64,000 nucleotides of DNA from Galbitalea sp036271795 (lineage in GTDB: Bacteria; Actinomycetota; Actinomycetes; Actinomycetales; Microbacteriaceae): positions 35,887 through 99,886 of the forward strand of contig DATAZY010000087.1 of NCBI GenBank assembly GCA_036271795.1, given 5' to 3'. Position 1 is the stretch's first letter. Every line of letters starts with the position of its first letter. Under the pieces are notes generated by a model. The model ran no database searches and was not told the origin of the DNA. It saw only the letters and a list, made by a program, of their open reading frames with translations. Positions 48,339 through 57,192 of the stretch are shown one piece after another. The translations under genes and the position numbers were made by a program.

Positions 48339-49583
48339 TCAGCTTCCCGCGGCGGTCTGCAACTGCCCAAGAACTGCGGATGGATCGCTGGAAACCGCTG
48401 TCCCAATTGTCTGCTGGATCTTGGTCTTCAGCTGCGGCCACGTCGTATCGCTCGGGTACTGAACGGATTGCGGCAGCGCCTTCAGGAACGGACCGAAGAT
48501 CGGATCAGACGCGAGCGCGTTCGCGGCGCTGGTCGTAGCCGGCAACAGGTCGTACTCCTTGTCGAACTGGATCTGGTACTTGTCCTGGTAAGCGAAGTCA
48601 AGGAACTTCTTGATCTGCGCTTCGTGTCCGTTCGGCTTGAAGGCAGCGACGTTGTCGCAAACGCCCAGTGTCTTCGAGAGCGCGCCGTTCTTGCCCGCGA
48701 TCGGCACCGAGGTCCAGTCGCTGTCGGTCAAGACGCCGGCGGTCTTGATGAGCGGAACGAGCGCCGGGGAACCGTTGATCATGCCGATCTGACCCTGGGC
48801 GAACTGCTGCCACAGCGGGGTGCGGTCCTTCGTCCCCGGGTTCGGCTCGGTATCGCCGGCGCTGACCAGCTTGTTCAGGAACTGGAACGTCTGCACATTC
48901 TGCGAACTGTTGATGTCGTACTTGCCGCTGGAGGTCTGGTAACCGCCACCGTTGCCCAGCATCCACAGGAGCGATTCGGCCTGGGCCTCCTCTGAGCCGA
49001 GCGGAAGTCCGAATCCGATCTTCCCCTGTGCCGTGATCTTTGCCGCGTCGGACTGGATGTCTGCCCATGTGGTCGGCGCAGAACTGATGCCAGCGGCCGA
49101 GAACAGTTTCTTGTTGTAGAACAGTGTCCGAGAGCTCGTGGTGAACGGCATGCCGTACTGGGTGCCCTGATAGGAGCCCTGGGCCTTGAACGCGGGAAGC
49201 AGGTTCGAAGAGTCCGTCAAAACGTCCTTGGCGGGGTAGAGGAGGCCCTCCTGCGCGTAGGTCGAGAAGTAGTCGCCCTCGGTGATGTCGGGGTACTGCT
49301 TGTTCTGGACCATGGTCTGGACCTGGCTGTCAAAGGAGTTCCAGTTGATCGCCGTGACGTTGACGGTGATCGAGGGGTTCTTCTTGTGGAACGCGCTGGC
49401 GATGTTCTTCCAGTACGTTGCGCTGGTGTTGCTCGGACCCGTTCCATAATCCGCAACAACGAGCTTGAGAGTGACGGCCTTGCCCGCACTAGAGCCGCCG
49501 GATCCGGTGCTGGAACACCCGGCGAGCGCGAGCGACACGGCTGCGATGGCTGCCGCGGTGGCCCATAGACGCGAATTACGCAA
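48339..49583 (-). CDS. Sugar ABC transporter binding lipoprotein
   Basis: 414 residues. I place the start at TTG 49583, because AAAGGAG lies five bases before it; the ATG at 49601 would put the ribosome site inside the gene. Signal peptide with lipobox LAGC. Cluster B/CUT1-type binding domain with GMPFTTSSRTLFYNKKLFSAAGI, the usual sugar-binding lobe motif. The neighbours nagA, nagB and a ROK kinase point to GlcNAc or chitobiose as substrate. A ROK-repressor operator lies 43 bases upstream. Confidence 0.92.
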   Translation of the reverse strand: MRNSRLWATAAAIAAVSLALAGCSSTGSGGSSAGKAVTLKLVVADYGTGPSNTSATYWKNIASAFHKKNPSITVNVTAINWNSFDSQVQTMVQNKQYPDITEGDYFSTYAQEGLLYPAKDVLTDSSNLLPAFKAQGSYQGTQYGMPFTTSSRTLFYNKKLFSAAGISSAPTTWADIQSDAAKITAQGKIGFGLPLGSEEAQAESLLWMLGNGGGYQTSSGKYDINSSQNVQTFQFLNKLVSAGDTEPNPGTKDRTPLWQQFAQGQIGMINGSPALVPLIKTAGVLTDSDWTSVPIAGKNGALSKTLGVCDNVAAFKPNGHEAQIKKFLDFAYQDKYQIQFDKEYDLLPATTSAANALASDPIFGPFLKALPQSVQYPSDTTWPQLKTKIQQTIGTAVSSDPSAVLGQLQTAAGS

Positions 49584-49625
49584 TGTTTCTCCTTTGATCA
49601 TCTGCCCTTTGGGGGTGCGTGGGCT

Positions 49626-49650
49626 TTTGTTAGTAAAACTTCCTTACAAA
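49626..49650. promoter_or_regulatory. ROK repressor operator before the binding-protein gene
   Basis: TTTGTTAGTAAAACTTCC followed by TTACAAA. The first 18 bases match the site at 50859 except at three positions. TTTGTTAG and CTTACAAA form a near-perfect inverted pair. Confidence 0.7.
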
Positions 49651-49717
49651 CGAATGTCAAGAGATTTATCGCGCGCGCGTGCTGTGCTAGCCTCCGCGCA
49701 GGGGGCCGGGCACTCGA

Positions 49718-50857
49718 CTAGGAAACCCCGAGCTGGCCGGACAGGACCATGACCGCGGTGCCCCGCAAAACGATGTCCTCTCCCAGCGCGGTCATCCGCA
49801 GCACGAGCTGACCGTGAAACTCCGGCATCGTCCGCGAGCGGATCGTCTCGATCGTTGCTCGTGTGAGCGTGCCGTCGATCAATTCGGTCGGACCGCTGAG
49901 CACGATCTCGGCGAGATCGAGCGCCCCGACCACGGAAGCGAGAGCAATGCCGAGGCGCTCCCCCGCGACCCACAGCACCCGATCCCGTTCCTCGGCGGTG
50001 GTCGCTGCGGCCAGCGCCGCGTCGAGACGCGGGGTTGCGAGCCAGGTTTCAAGGCATCCAAACTTTCCGCAGACGCACTCCAGCCCACCATCCGTGCCCG
50101 CGACGACATGACCGATTTCACCCGCCGCGGATCGGCTGCCGAACAGCGGAGTCCCACCGACAAGCAGGCCAGAGCCGACACCGTGCCCGACCTTGACGAG
50201 CATCATGTCGCTCGTCGCTGCGCCGAAACTGTGCTCCGCCAGCGTGGCAGCGTTGGCGTCGTTAATGACGACCACGGGAATCCTGAAGCGAGCTGCCAGA
50301 TCGCTCTGCAGGCCTCGGTTGGTCCAGCCAAGGTTCGGTGCCGTGAGCACAACGCCGGCATGGTCAACCACACCCGGCGAGCCGACCCCGATGCCGAGGA
50401 TGGGGCGTGTCGTCTGGCCGATGAGCGTCTCGACCAGGGCGACCACCTTCGCCTCCGCCTCATCGCCCGTGCTGCCGGCGAGCGGCAGCTCCGCACGACT
50501 GAGGATCTTGCCGTCGAGGTCGAGTACTGCCCCGCGGAACGTCACGTACTCGCTGAGGTCGACCCCGACAATCTGGAATGCATCGCGATTGAGATCGAGC
50601 AGCGTCGCCGGCTTACCGGGGCGGGAATCCTCGCGCTGGCCGATTTCGATGACCAGGTTTTCCCCAATGAGGTCCGCGACGAGGTCGGAGATGGTCACGC
50701 GAGTGAGACCCGTTTCGCGAGCAATGTCCGCGCGACTGAGCTGACCCTCGCGATACAGCATTTGCATGACCAGCGAACGATTGTGTCCGCGAGCGTGCCC
50801 CGGCAGGACCTTCGTCGTCGGGCGAAGCTCCCTACCGTTCGCGAACCCTTGATTCAT
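49718..50857 (-). CDS. ROK-family transcriptional repressor (NagC/XylR type)
   Basis: 379 residues from ATG 50857; the TTG at 50869 lies within the operator and is rejected. N-terminal winged helix (about 30-75: MQMLYREGQLSRADIARETGLTRVTISDLVADLI) joined to a ROK sugar-binding domain with a zinc site CVCGKFGCLETW. The divergent or autoregulatory operator at 50859-50879 sits directly before the start, and an identical core precedes the sugar importer, so it likely represses both in the absence of amino sugars. Confidence 0.92.
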   Translation of the reverse strand: MNQGFANGRELRPTTKVLPGHARGHNRSLVMQMLYREGQLSRADIARETGLTRVTISDLVADLIGENLVIEIGQREDSRPGKPATLLDLNRDAFQIVGVDLSEYVTFRGAVLDLDGKILSRAELPLAGSTGDEAEAKVVALVETLIGQTTRPILGIGVGSPGVVDHAGVVLTAPNLGWTNRGLQSDLAARFRIPVVVINDANAATLAEHSFGAATSDMMLVKVGHGVGSGLLVGGTPLFGSRSAAGEIGHVVAGTDGGLECVCGKFGCLETWLATPRLDAALAAATTAEERDRVLWVAGERLGIALASVVGALDLAEIVLSGPTELIDGTLTRATIETIRSRTMPEFHGQLVLRMTALGEDIVLRGTAVMVLSGQLGVS

Positions 50858-50858
50858 G

Positions 50859-50879
50859 TTTGTTAGCAAAGCTTACGAA
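50859..50879. promoter_or_regulatory. ROK repressor operator, own promoter
   Basis: Near-perfect 21-bp palindrome: TTTGTTAGC, three central bases AAA, GCTTACGAA. It lies directly next to the repressor's ATG. The remaining 50880-51120 holds a CCCC-GAACT-GGGG hairpin-like element and a possible promoter, but no gene that I can support. Confidence 0.75.
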
Positions 50880-51120
50880 CGGTCTATTTGCAAGCATCCG
50901 AGCAAGTTTGCTGCCACCCGGGAAGCCCACCCCCGAACTGGGGTTGAACCATTGACCCTCACGCAACGTTGATCCAAGGGAAGGTGGTTGCCCTACCCAA
51001 GAGCAATCGCCGCCTCCGGCACACAGGAATCTCGAAAGCACGACCGTGATGCTGGACCAAGGCAACGTCGCCGGCGCACCACTGAGTACAACCCACAGCA
51101 TCCACTACCGACGAGGATCA

Positions 51121-51582
51121 ATGACCCACCTTCCCAAGCCCAGGACCGCACTTGCCACTTTCGCAGGACTCTCGCTCATCGGCGTTCTTGCCGGCTGCAG
51201 CGCGACCGATGCCGCAAGCTCTGGCGGGTCTGGCGTCGGTTCCGACCCCGGTTCCGGCGGTGCGACGACGACCAGCAGCAACGCGAACTACAAGGATGGC
51301 TCGTACACCGAACCCGGCACCTACGTCTCTCCCGGCGGCGAGGAGCACATCAGCGTGACACTGACACTCTCGAAAAACGTCATCACCGCGATGAAAGTGA
51401 TCACGGTAAAGGCCGACCCGACGGCGACCGGTTACGAGGGACTGTTCGAGGGCGGCATCGCCGCCGCGACGGTCGGCAAGAACATCAACACTCTCAACAT
51501 CGGCGTAGTCGCAGGCTCATCGCTCACCAGCATGGGCTTCAACAATGCCCTCGCCAAAATCAAGGCAGATGCCAAAGAGTGA
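51121..51582 (+). CDS. FMN-binding-type lipoprotein
   Basis: 153 residues from ATG 51121 with GAGGA four bases upstream. Signal with lipobox LAGC, then a Gly/Ser/Thr-rich linker (SGGSGVGSDPGSGGATTTSS). The body ends with NIGVVAGSSLTSMGFNNALAKIKADAKE, which mirrors the C-terminus of FMN_bind domains; Thr in GSSLTS stands where flavin is covalently attached by ApbE. The next gene is an ApbE, supporting flavinylation of this protein. Confidence 0.82.
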   Translation: MTHLPKPRTALATFAGLSLIGVLAGCSATDAASSGGSGVGSDPGSGGATTTSSNANYKDGSYTEPGTYVSPGGEEHISVTLTLSKNVITAMKVITVKADPTATGYEGLFEGGIAAATVGKNINTLNIGVVAGSSLTSMGFNNALAKIKADAKE

Positions 51583-52477
51583 GTTCGCCTTCGAGGCGAT
51601 TGGCGCGCCATGGCGGATCACCACGCCGGGATCGCTGCCGGCGCGCGTCGTCCGTTCCATCGAGGTCAGGATCGAAGAGTTTGACTCGGTCTACTCGCGC
51701 TTTCGCGCCGACTCCCTCGTAACCCGGATCGCCGCGGAGAGCGGAACCTGGAACTTCCCGCCCGATGCCGCTCCGCTCTTTTCGCTTTATCGCACCCTGT
51801 ACTACGCGACAGAGGGCGCCATGTCTCCTCTCGTCGGCGGGCGGCTGGAGAGTCTCGGTTACGACCGCGACTACACCCTTCGGCCGCACGATGAGGCCGT
51901 GGATGTGCCGGTCTGGGACGACATCATGCACTGGGACGGCATGCGGCTCAGCACCACGAAGCCGGTGCTTGTGGATGTCGGCGCCGCGGGCAAAGGTTAC
52001 CTCGTCGACCTGGTGGCGGAAGTGCTCAAAGACGCCGGCATCGACGAGTACCTGGTTGACGCGAGCGGAGACCTGGTACACCGAGGCGAGACTCCCGTTC
52101 GGGTCGGCCTCGAGCATCCATTCGATCCGACGCAGGCCATCGGGATCTGCGAGCTGTCGAATGCCGCACTGTGCGCATCCGCGGCCGGTCGGCGAAGCTG
52201 GGGCGACGGCCTCCATCACATCATCGATGCGACGACCGGAAACCCCACGTTTACGGTCGCCGCAACCTGGGCACTCGCGAAAACCGGCCTGCAAGCCGAC
52301 GGTCTGGCCACCGCACTATTTTTCGCAGCGCCCCCCGCCCTCCGCGTCAGCCACACGTTCGAGTACGTCGTCATGTTTCCAGACAGCCGCATCGAGTATT
52401 CACGTTCGTTCCCGGGGGAACTGTTCACAGCAGACGCGTCAAGCTCGGGCATCTCCACAGGAGGATCGACAACATAA
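51569..52477 (+). CDS. apbE: FAD:protein FMN transferase ApbE
   Basis: 302 residues from ATG 51569, inside the end of the lipoprotein gene (14-base overlap); the ATG at 51545 is an alternative. ApbE family: DSVYSRFRADSLVTRI, the active DVGAAGKGYLVDLVAEVLKDAG and ASGDLVHRG, with HHIIDATTGNPT as the substrate loop. It attaches FMN from FAD to Thr of flavin-carrier proteins; usually exported, though no clear signal peptide is visible here. The stop shares one base with the next start (TAATG). Confidence 0.92.
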   Translation: MPKSEFAFEAIGAPWRITTPGSLPARVVRSIEVRIEEFDSVYSRFRADSLVTRIAAESGTWNFPPDAAPLFSLYRTLYYATEGAMSPLVGGRLESLGYDRDYTLRPHDEAVDVPVWDDIMHWDGMRLSTTKPVLVDVGAAGKGYLVDLVAEVLKDAGIDEYLVDASGDLVHRGETPVRVGLEHPFDPTQAIGICELSNAALCASAAGRRSWGDGLHHIIDATTGNPTFTVAATWALAKTGLQADGLATALFFAAPPALRVSHTFEYVVMFPDSRIEYSRSFPGELFTADASSSGISTGGSTT

Positions 52478-54069
52478 TGCAATGGTTAGATCGACTCACC
52501 GGCACCATCACCATGTACAGACTCATCCTGATCTGCCTCCTGGCGATCGTGGTCGAAACCGTGCTGCTCTCATTGACCGGGGTGATCTTCCAGTCACCAC
52601 TCGCCATCATTGTGACGGGGCTGGTCGCCGTCGCTTTCACCTACGTGAGCAACTGGCTGTTCGGCAAGCTGTTCAGGGTAAAGCCCCACACAGAGTCATC
52701 GTTTGTCACCGGACTGCTTCTGCTCTTCATCTTTGAGCCGGTCAACCCGCTCGACTCCGGGAGCCTGCTGAAGCTCGCCGGAATCGCGCTTGCCGGAATC
52801 ATCGCGAGCGGATCCAAGTACCTGCTGGCAGTTCGCGGGCGCCACGTCTTCAATCCCGCCGCGGTTGGTGCCTTCGTGGTGTCCCTGATCACCCCGTTCG
52901 GCGACTTCGCCGCCTGGTGGCTGGCGACCGCGTGGCTGCTTCCGGTGACGCTGGTGTTGGGATTCGCCGTGCTCTACCGCACACGCCGCTACCTGATGGC
53001 GGCGGTCTTTGTTGTCGCGGTGTTCTTCCTGACCTTCTGGGTCTACGGCGGAAACGGCGAGCCACTTGGCCAAACGCTGCTCGAGCCGTTCACGACGTTC
53101 AGCACGATCTTCTTTGCGGCGTTCATGCTCAGCGAGCCACTCACGATGCCACCGCATCGGTGGCAGCAGCTGATCGAGGCCCTGCTGGTCGCAATCGTCT
53201 TCACCGTTCCGTTCACGATTGGCACCTTCGGCACCACGACTCCGCAGTTCGCGCTGCTGGTCGGCAACCTGTTCGCGTTCTTCTTCGGACAGCGCCTCGG
53301 CATCCGGCTCGACTTTCTCGGAAAAGAGAAACTCACGCCGACAAGTTGGGAGCTGTCGTTCCGTCCACAGCGCCCGATTCGGTTCCGGGCCGGCCAATAC
53401 ATGGAGCTTACGATTCCGCATGCGAAGGCCGACGTTCGCGGCCAGCGCCGGATCTTCAGCATCGCGTCCGCACCCGTCGAGACCGAGGTCATCCGATTCG
53501 GACTCAACACGGCAGAGCGCTCGAGCAGCCTGAAGAAGGCGCTGCTCACACTGGAACCCGGCGAGATCGTGTCGGCGACCGCAGTGGGCGGCGACTTCCT
53601 GCTGCCCAGGGAGATCACCCGCCCGCTGCTGTTCGTAGCAGGCGGCATCGGCATCACGCCGTTCATGAGCCACCTCGAGCAGATCCAGGGATCCGCCGAG
53701 GCCCGGGACGTCGTGGTGCTGTACTCGGCGTCGTCCGCAGATGAGCTCGCCTACTCCTCACGACTGAAGGCTCTCGGTCATCCGCTGCTGCTGCTCGCGC
53801 CGTCCGCGCCGAAGCCGCTACCGAAGGAGTGGACCTACCTGGGGCACGGGCCACTCACCGCAGAACTGCTCGCATCCGCGGTCCCCGACGTGATGTCGCG
53901 GGCCTCGTATGTGTCAGGTCCGCCGGCCTTTGTCCATGTCGTGCGCTCGCTGCTGCGGCGAGCGAAGGCACACAGCATCAAGACCGACTTCTTTGCCGGC
54001 TACACGGCTCGGTCGACGCTGACCCGCTATGCGGAAGCTCCGACGCCCGTCCCAGAGAAGGTCGGCTAG
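52477..54069 (+). CDS. RnfD/NqrB-like membrane domain fused to flavin reductase
   Basis: 530 residues from ATG 52477. The N-terminal half (about 1-270) has nine or ten spans and NPAAVGAFVVSLITPFGD, similar to the flavin-bearing RnfD/NqrB family. The C-terminal half (about 280-530) is a cytoplasmic ferredoxin-reductase-type module: RAGQYMELTIPH and RRIFSIASAP for FAD, and LLFVAGGIGITPFMSHL for NAD(P)H, with GPPAFVHVVRSLL near the end. It thus resembles NqrB and NqrF in one chain. Together with the lipoprotein and ApbE it would carry electrons from NAD(P)H across the membrane to covalently bound flavin. The upstream in-frame part overlapping apbE is shadow. Confidence 0.9.
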   Translation: MQWLDRLTGTITMYRLILICLLAIVVETVLLSLTGVIFQSPLAIIVTGLVAVAFTYVSNWLFGKLFRVKPHTESSFVTGLLLLFIFEPVNPLDSGSLLKLAGIALAGIIASGSKYLLAVRGRHVFNPAAVGAFVVSLITPFGDFAAWWLATAWLLPVTLVLGFAVLYRTRRYLMAAVFVVAVFFLTFWVYGGNGEPLGQTLLEPFTTFSTIFFAAFMLSEPLTMPPHRWQQLIEALLVAIVFTVPFTIGTFGTTTPQFALLVGNLFAFFFGQRLGIRLDFLGKEKLTPTSWELSFRPQRPIRFRAGQYMELTIPHAKADVRGQRRIFSIASAPVETEVIRFGLNTAERSSSLKKALLTLEPGEIVSATAVGGDFLLPREITRPLLFVAGGIGITPFMSHLEQIQGSAEARDVVVLYSASSADELAYSSRLKALGHPLLLLAPSAPKPLPKEWTYLGHGPLTAELLASAVPDVMSRASYVSGPPAFVHVVRSLLRRAKAHSIKTDFFAGYTARSTLTRYAEAPTPVPEKVG

Positions 54070-54107
54070 GTCACTGGTCCGTCCGGTCGCGGCAACGAGA
54101 CCTGGAC

Positions 54108-55322
54108 CTAAGCGAGACGGGCCGCGAGGTTCTTGTCAAGCGTGTCCAGGAACTCCTCGGTGGTCTCCCACTTCTGGTCGGGCCCGACGAGAGCCGCGAG
54201 GTCCTTGGTCATGTGGCCTGCCTCGACCGACTTGACGACGACATCCTCGAGCGTGCTGGCGAATTCGGCGAGCGCCGGGTTGTTGTCCAGCTTGGCGCGG
54301 TGCGAGAGGCCGCGGGTCCAGGCGTAGATCGAGGCGATCGGATTGGTCGAGGTCGGCTTGCCCGCCTGATGCATGCGATAGTGGCGGGTCACCGTTCCGT
54401 GCGCCGCCTCAGCCTCGACAACGGAGCCATCCGGCACCGAGAGCACACTCGTCATGAGGCCAAGCGAACCGAAGCCCTGCGCAACGGTGTCGGACTGCAC
54501 GTCACCGTCGTAGTTCTTGCAGGCCCAGACGTAACCACCCTCCCACTTCATCGCAGACGCGACCATGTCGTCGATCAGGCGGTGCTCGTAGGTAAGGCCG
54601 GCAGCCTCGAACTTCTGCTTGAACTCGGCGTCGAAGATCTCCTGGAAGATGTCCTTGAACCGGCCGTCGTAGGCCTTCAGAATTGTGTTCTTGGTCGACA
54701 GGTAGACCGGGTAGTTGCGGTCGAGACCGTAGTTGAGGCTCGCACGAGCAAAGTCGCGGATGGACGCGTCCTGGTTGTACTGCACCTGCGCGATGCCATC
54801 ATCCGGGGCGTCGTAGACATCGAACTTGAGCGGCTCCGAGCCGTCATCCGGCGTGAACTGCACGGTGAGCTTGCCCTTGCCCTTGAAGACGAAGTCGGTG
54901 GCGCGGTACTGGTCGCCGAAGGCGTGACGGCCGATGATGATGGGCTTGTTCCAGCCGGGGACCAGGCGCGGGATGTTCGAGATGATGATCGGCTCGCGGA
55001 AAATCACGCCGCCGAGGATGTTGCGGATGGTGCCGTTCGGCGACTTCCACATCTTCTTGAGGCCGAACTCCTCGACGCGCGCCTCGTCCGGGGTGATGGT
55101 CGCGCACTTGACGCCGACGCCGTACTTCTGGATCGCATGGGCCGCATCGACGGTGACCTGGTCGTCGGTCGCATCCCGATTTTCGATTCCGAGGTCGTAG
55201 TAGTCGAGGTTGATGTCGAGGTAGGGGTGGATCAGGGTTTCCTTGATCTTCTGCCAGATGATGCGAGTCATCTCGTCGCCGTCGAGCTCGACGACGGTGC
55301 CTTCAACCTTGATCTTTGCCAC
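54108..55322 (-). CDS. icd: NADP-dependent isocitrate dehydrogenase
   Basis: 404 residues. Oxidative decarboxylation of isocitrate to 2-oxoglutarate in the TCA cycle. Dimeric type II (eukaryotic-like) enzyme: ELDGDEMTRIIWQKIKETL at the N-terminus, CATITPDEARVEEFGLKKMWKSPNGTIRN with the substrate Ser/Asn, and the catalytic Lys/Asp region YVWACKNYDGDVQSD. Convergent with the flavin module, and divergent from a thioesterase gene around a palindromic site. Confidence 0.96.
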   Translation of the reverse strand: MAKIKVEGTVVELDGDEMTRIIWQKIKETLIHPYLDINLDYYDLGIENRDATDDQVTVDAAHAIQKYGVGVKCATITPDEARVEEFGLKKMWKSPNGTIRNILGGVIFREPIIISNIPRLVPGWNKPIIIGRHAFGDQYRATDFVFKGKGKLTVQFTPDDGSEPLKFDVYDAPDDGIAQVQYNQDASIRDFARASLNYGLDRNYPVYLSTKNTILKAYDGRFKDIFQEIFDAEFKQKFEAAGLTYEHRLIDDMVASAMKWEGGYVWACKNYDGDVQSDTVAQGFGSLGLMTSVLSVPDGSVVEAEAAHGTVTRHYRMHQAGKPTSTNPIASIYAWTRGLSHRAKLDNNPALAEFASTLEDVVVKSVEAGHMTKDLAALVGPDQKWETTEEFLDTLDKNLAARLA

Positions 55323-55398
55323 GGTGGACGGTTCCTTTCAACTGGCCTCGCCTGCGGCCACTGAAACGGGCCGAATCCAGCTTACCCGTTTTCAAAAG

Positions 55399-55416
55399 TA
55401 TCTTGACGTCGAGATA
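55399..55416. promoter_or_regulatory. Palindrome between icd and the thioesterase gene
   Basis: TATCTTGACGTCGAGATA: arms TATCT/AGATA around GACGTC, 8 of 9 pairs matching. It includes a TTGACG that could be a -35 element. Possibly an operator controlling icd, 77 bases from its start. Confidence 0.55.
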
Positions 55417-55448
55417 AATCTAATCTGGCTGACGGTATCGTGACATCC

Positions 55449-55910
55449 ATGCTGAACACGCCGATCGCCGTCCGCTGGGGCGACATGGATTCGTATGGTC
55501 ACGTCAACAACGTGTTCTTCATCCGCTACCTCGAAGACACGCGCTTTGCGCTGTTTACTCCGCCCCTTGGCGAACTCGCCCCTGCGGATGTCCCGACCGA
55601 GCTGTCGGTGTTCGACCTGTTTCCCGAAGGATCGAACGGCCTCATGGCCGGACATCGCATCGAATACCAGGCGGCGCTCTCGTATGAGGATGGCCCGATA
55701 ACCTCGCGACCGTGGATCACCCGAATCGGCAACTCAAGCTTCGATATCGGCTACGAGCTTGGGTCATCCGACCGCTCGGTCGTCTACGCGATCGCCAGCA
55801 CGACCCTCGTACTCGTGAACACGGAGTCGGGTCGCCCGGTCGAGTTGCCCCAGCGACTGCGTGACACTCTCGCCCAGTGGCTCGGCGACCCGGTGCCCTT
55901 CCGTAGCTAG
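55449..55910 (+). CDS. Acyl-CoA thioesterase (hotdog fold, YbgC/4HBT type)
   Basis: 153 residues from ATG 55449 (a GTG at 55440 is also possible; no clear ribosome site). The hotdog domain signature VRWGDMDSYGHVNNVFFIRYLEDTR has the catalytic Asp and the HVNN motif of 4-hydroxybenzoyl-CoA thioesterase-like proteins, followed by EYQAALSYEDG. Releases acyl groups from CoA. Neighbour of icd in divergent arrangement; no further pathway clue is present. Confidence 0.88.
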   Translation: MLNTPIAVRWGDMDSYGHVNNVFFIRYLEDTRFALFTPPLGELAPADVPTELSVFDLFPEGSNGLMAGHRIEYQAALSYEDGPITSRPWITRIGNSSFDIGYELGSSDRSVVYAIASTTLVLVNTESGRPVELPQRLRDTLAQWLGDPVPFRS

Positions 55911-55920
55911 CAGCGGCGAC

Positions 55921-57081
55921 CTAACCGATGGCGTCGAAGAACGCCTTCTGGTACGCGGCACTGCGCACCGAGCCGATCACCGCTCCATCCATCCGGTTCA
56001 TGACGTAGGCGAAGGTGAACCCTCGATCGACGTCGTTCAGGACGATCGATCCGCCCCAGCCGCCCCAGTAGGCGATGCGACGGTCGGGCAGCTGTGACTC
56101 CTGTGGGGACGGCAGGCCGTAGCCGATGCCGAACCGCAGGTGTTGGAAAAGTACGAGGTCCTTGCCGTCGGACTGCACCTCGAAGATCCGGTCGATCGTC
56201 GGCTGGCTCAGCAGGCGGACCCCATCCACCTCGCCGCCGTTGCTGATCACGGATTGGATGCGTGCGACCGACCGCGCGTTTCCGAAGCCGTTCGCGGCAC
56301 CAATCTCCGCCTCCCGCCAGGCATCGGTTCGCGGCAGCGTTGCATCGAGGGGCAGCGGGCCAAAGGTCCGGATGGCCGGATGGCCGGGCGGGAGCTGCGA
56401 GAGATCCAGCTGACCCGGCGGCGGCGGCACGACGTTGCTGACCCGATCGTATTCGCTGCGCGGGACGCCGATGCTGAAGTCTGCACCAAGCGGTCCCGCG
56501 ATTTCCTCGGCCACAAACCGCTTCAGATTTTTGCCAGAGATTCGACGCACCAACTCGCCGACGATGTGTCCATAGTTGACGAGTGAGTATCCGGATGCTG
56601 TGCCCGGCTCCCACCACGGCGCCTGCGCCGCGAGGCGCGACACCGCCTCGTCGTAGTCGTAGAGCACCTCCAGGCTGAAGGGCTGGTCCCACCCGCTCAC
56701 GCCGGCCGTGTGCGACATGACCTGCTTGACGGTGATCTCCGCCTTGCCGTTCTGCGCGAACTCCGGCCAGTACTTTGCGACCGGCGCATCCAGGTCAAGT
56801 TCGCCGCGATCGGCGAGCATGAGGGCAGCCAGCGATGTCATGGTCTTGGTGATCGACCAGACGTTGGTGATCGTGTCGCGCAGCCAGGGCGAGGTGCGCT
56901 CAACCTCACGATAGCCACCCCAGATGTCGACGACGGGCGTGCCACGCTCGACAACCGCGATGGATGCGCCCAGCTCTGCGCCCGAGTCGAATTGCCGCTG
57001 GAGTTCGTCTCGCAGCTCGCCGAATCGGGGATCGGCATCCCCTTGAACAGTGGAGCTTTCACCGGTGCGGACATCCGACAT
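55921..57081 (-). CDS. Serine hydrolase of beta-lactamase/EstB family
   Basis: 386 residues from ATG 57081 (GGGAG seven bases upstream); the TTG at 57087 is rejected. Class C beta-lactamase fold: SITK gives the nucleophile Ser and Lys of the S-x-x-K motif, YSLVNYG gives the Tyr-x-Asn motif, and WGGWGGS replaces the usual KTG-like end. No signal peptide, so it is cytoplasmic, as for EstB-type esterases. Divergent from the SDR-tetR genes; a TetR-like operator lies between them, so it may open esters for the catabolic steps nearby. Confidence 0.88.
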   Translation of the reverse strand: MSDVRTGESSTVQGDADPRFGELRDELQRQFDSGAELGASIAVVERGTPVVDIWGGYREVERTSPWLRDTITNVWSITKTMTSLAALMLADRGELDLDAPVAKYWPEFAQNGKAEITVKQVMSHTAGVSGWDQPFSLEVLYDYDEAVSRLAAQAPWWEPGTASGYSLVNYGHIVGELVRRISGKNLKRFVAEEIAGPLGADFSIGVPRSEYDRVSNVVPPPPGQLDLSQLPPGHPAIRTFGPLPLDATLPRTDAWREAEIGAANGFGNARSVARIQSVISNGGEVDGVRLLSQPTIDRIFEVQSDGKDLVLFQHLRFGIGYGLPSPQESQLPDRRIAYWGGWGGSIVLNDVDRGFTFAYVMNRMDGAVIGSVRSAAYQKAFFDAIG

Positions 57082-57122
57082 ATTCAAACTCCCTCAGCGC
57101 TGGCACTGTCTAAGGTTGAACA

Positions 57123-57138
57123 TACCAACCGGTCGGAA
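57123..57138. promoter_or_regulatory. Candidate TetR operator, CCAACCGGTCGG
   Basis: A 12-bp palindrome (57125-57136) with one mismatched pair, typical of operators for TetR regulators of acyl-CoA or steroid catabolism. It lies 42 bases before the esterase start and 57 bases before the SDR start, with the tetR gene after the SDR. Confidence 0.6.
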
Positions 57139-57192
57139 CCTGCACCATGGGTTCGTCGATCGCCGATACTTTTCCCAGCGAGGAGGACGCCA

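Noticed and set aside
50952..50982. MerR-type promoter (TTGACC followed by CTCACG...ACGTTG)
   Set aside because: The dyad is poor and no convincing -10 box or MerR gene is nearby, so it is not listed as a feature.
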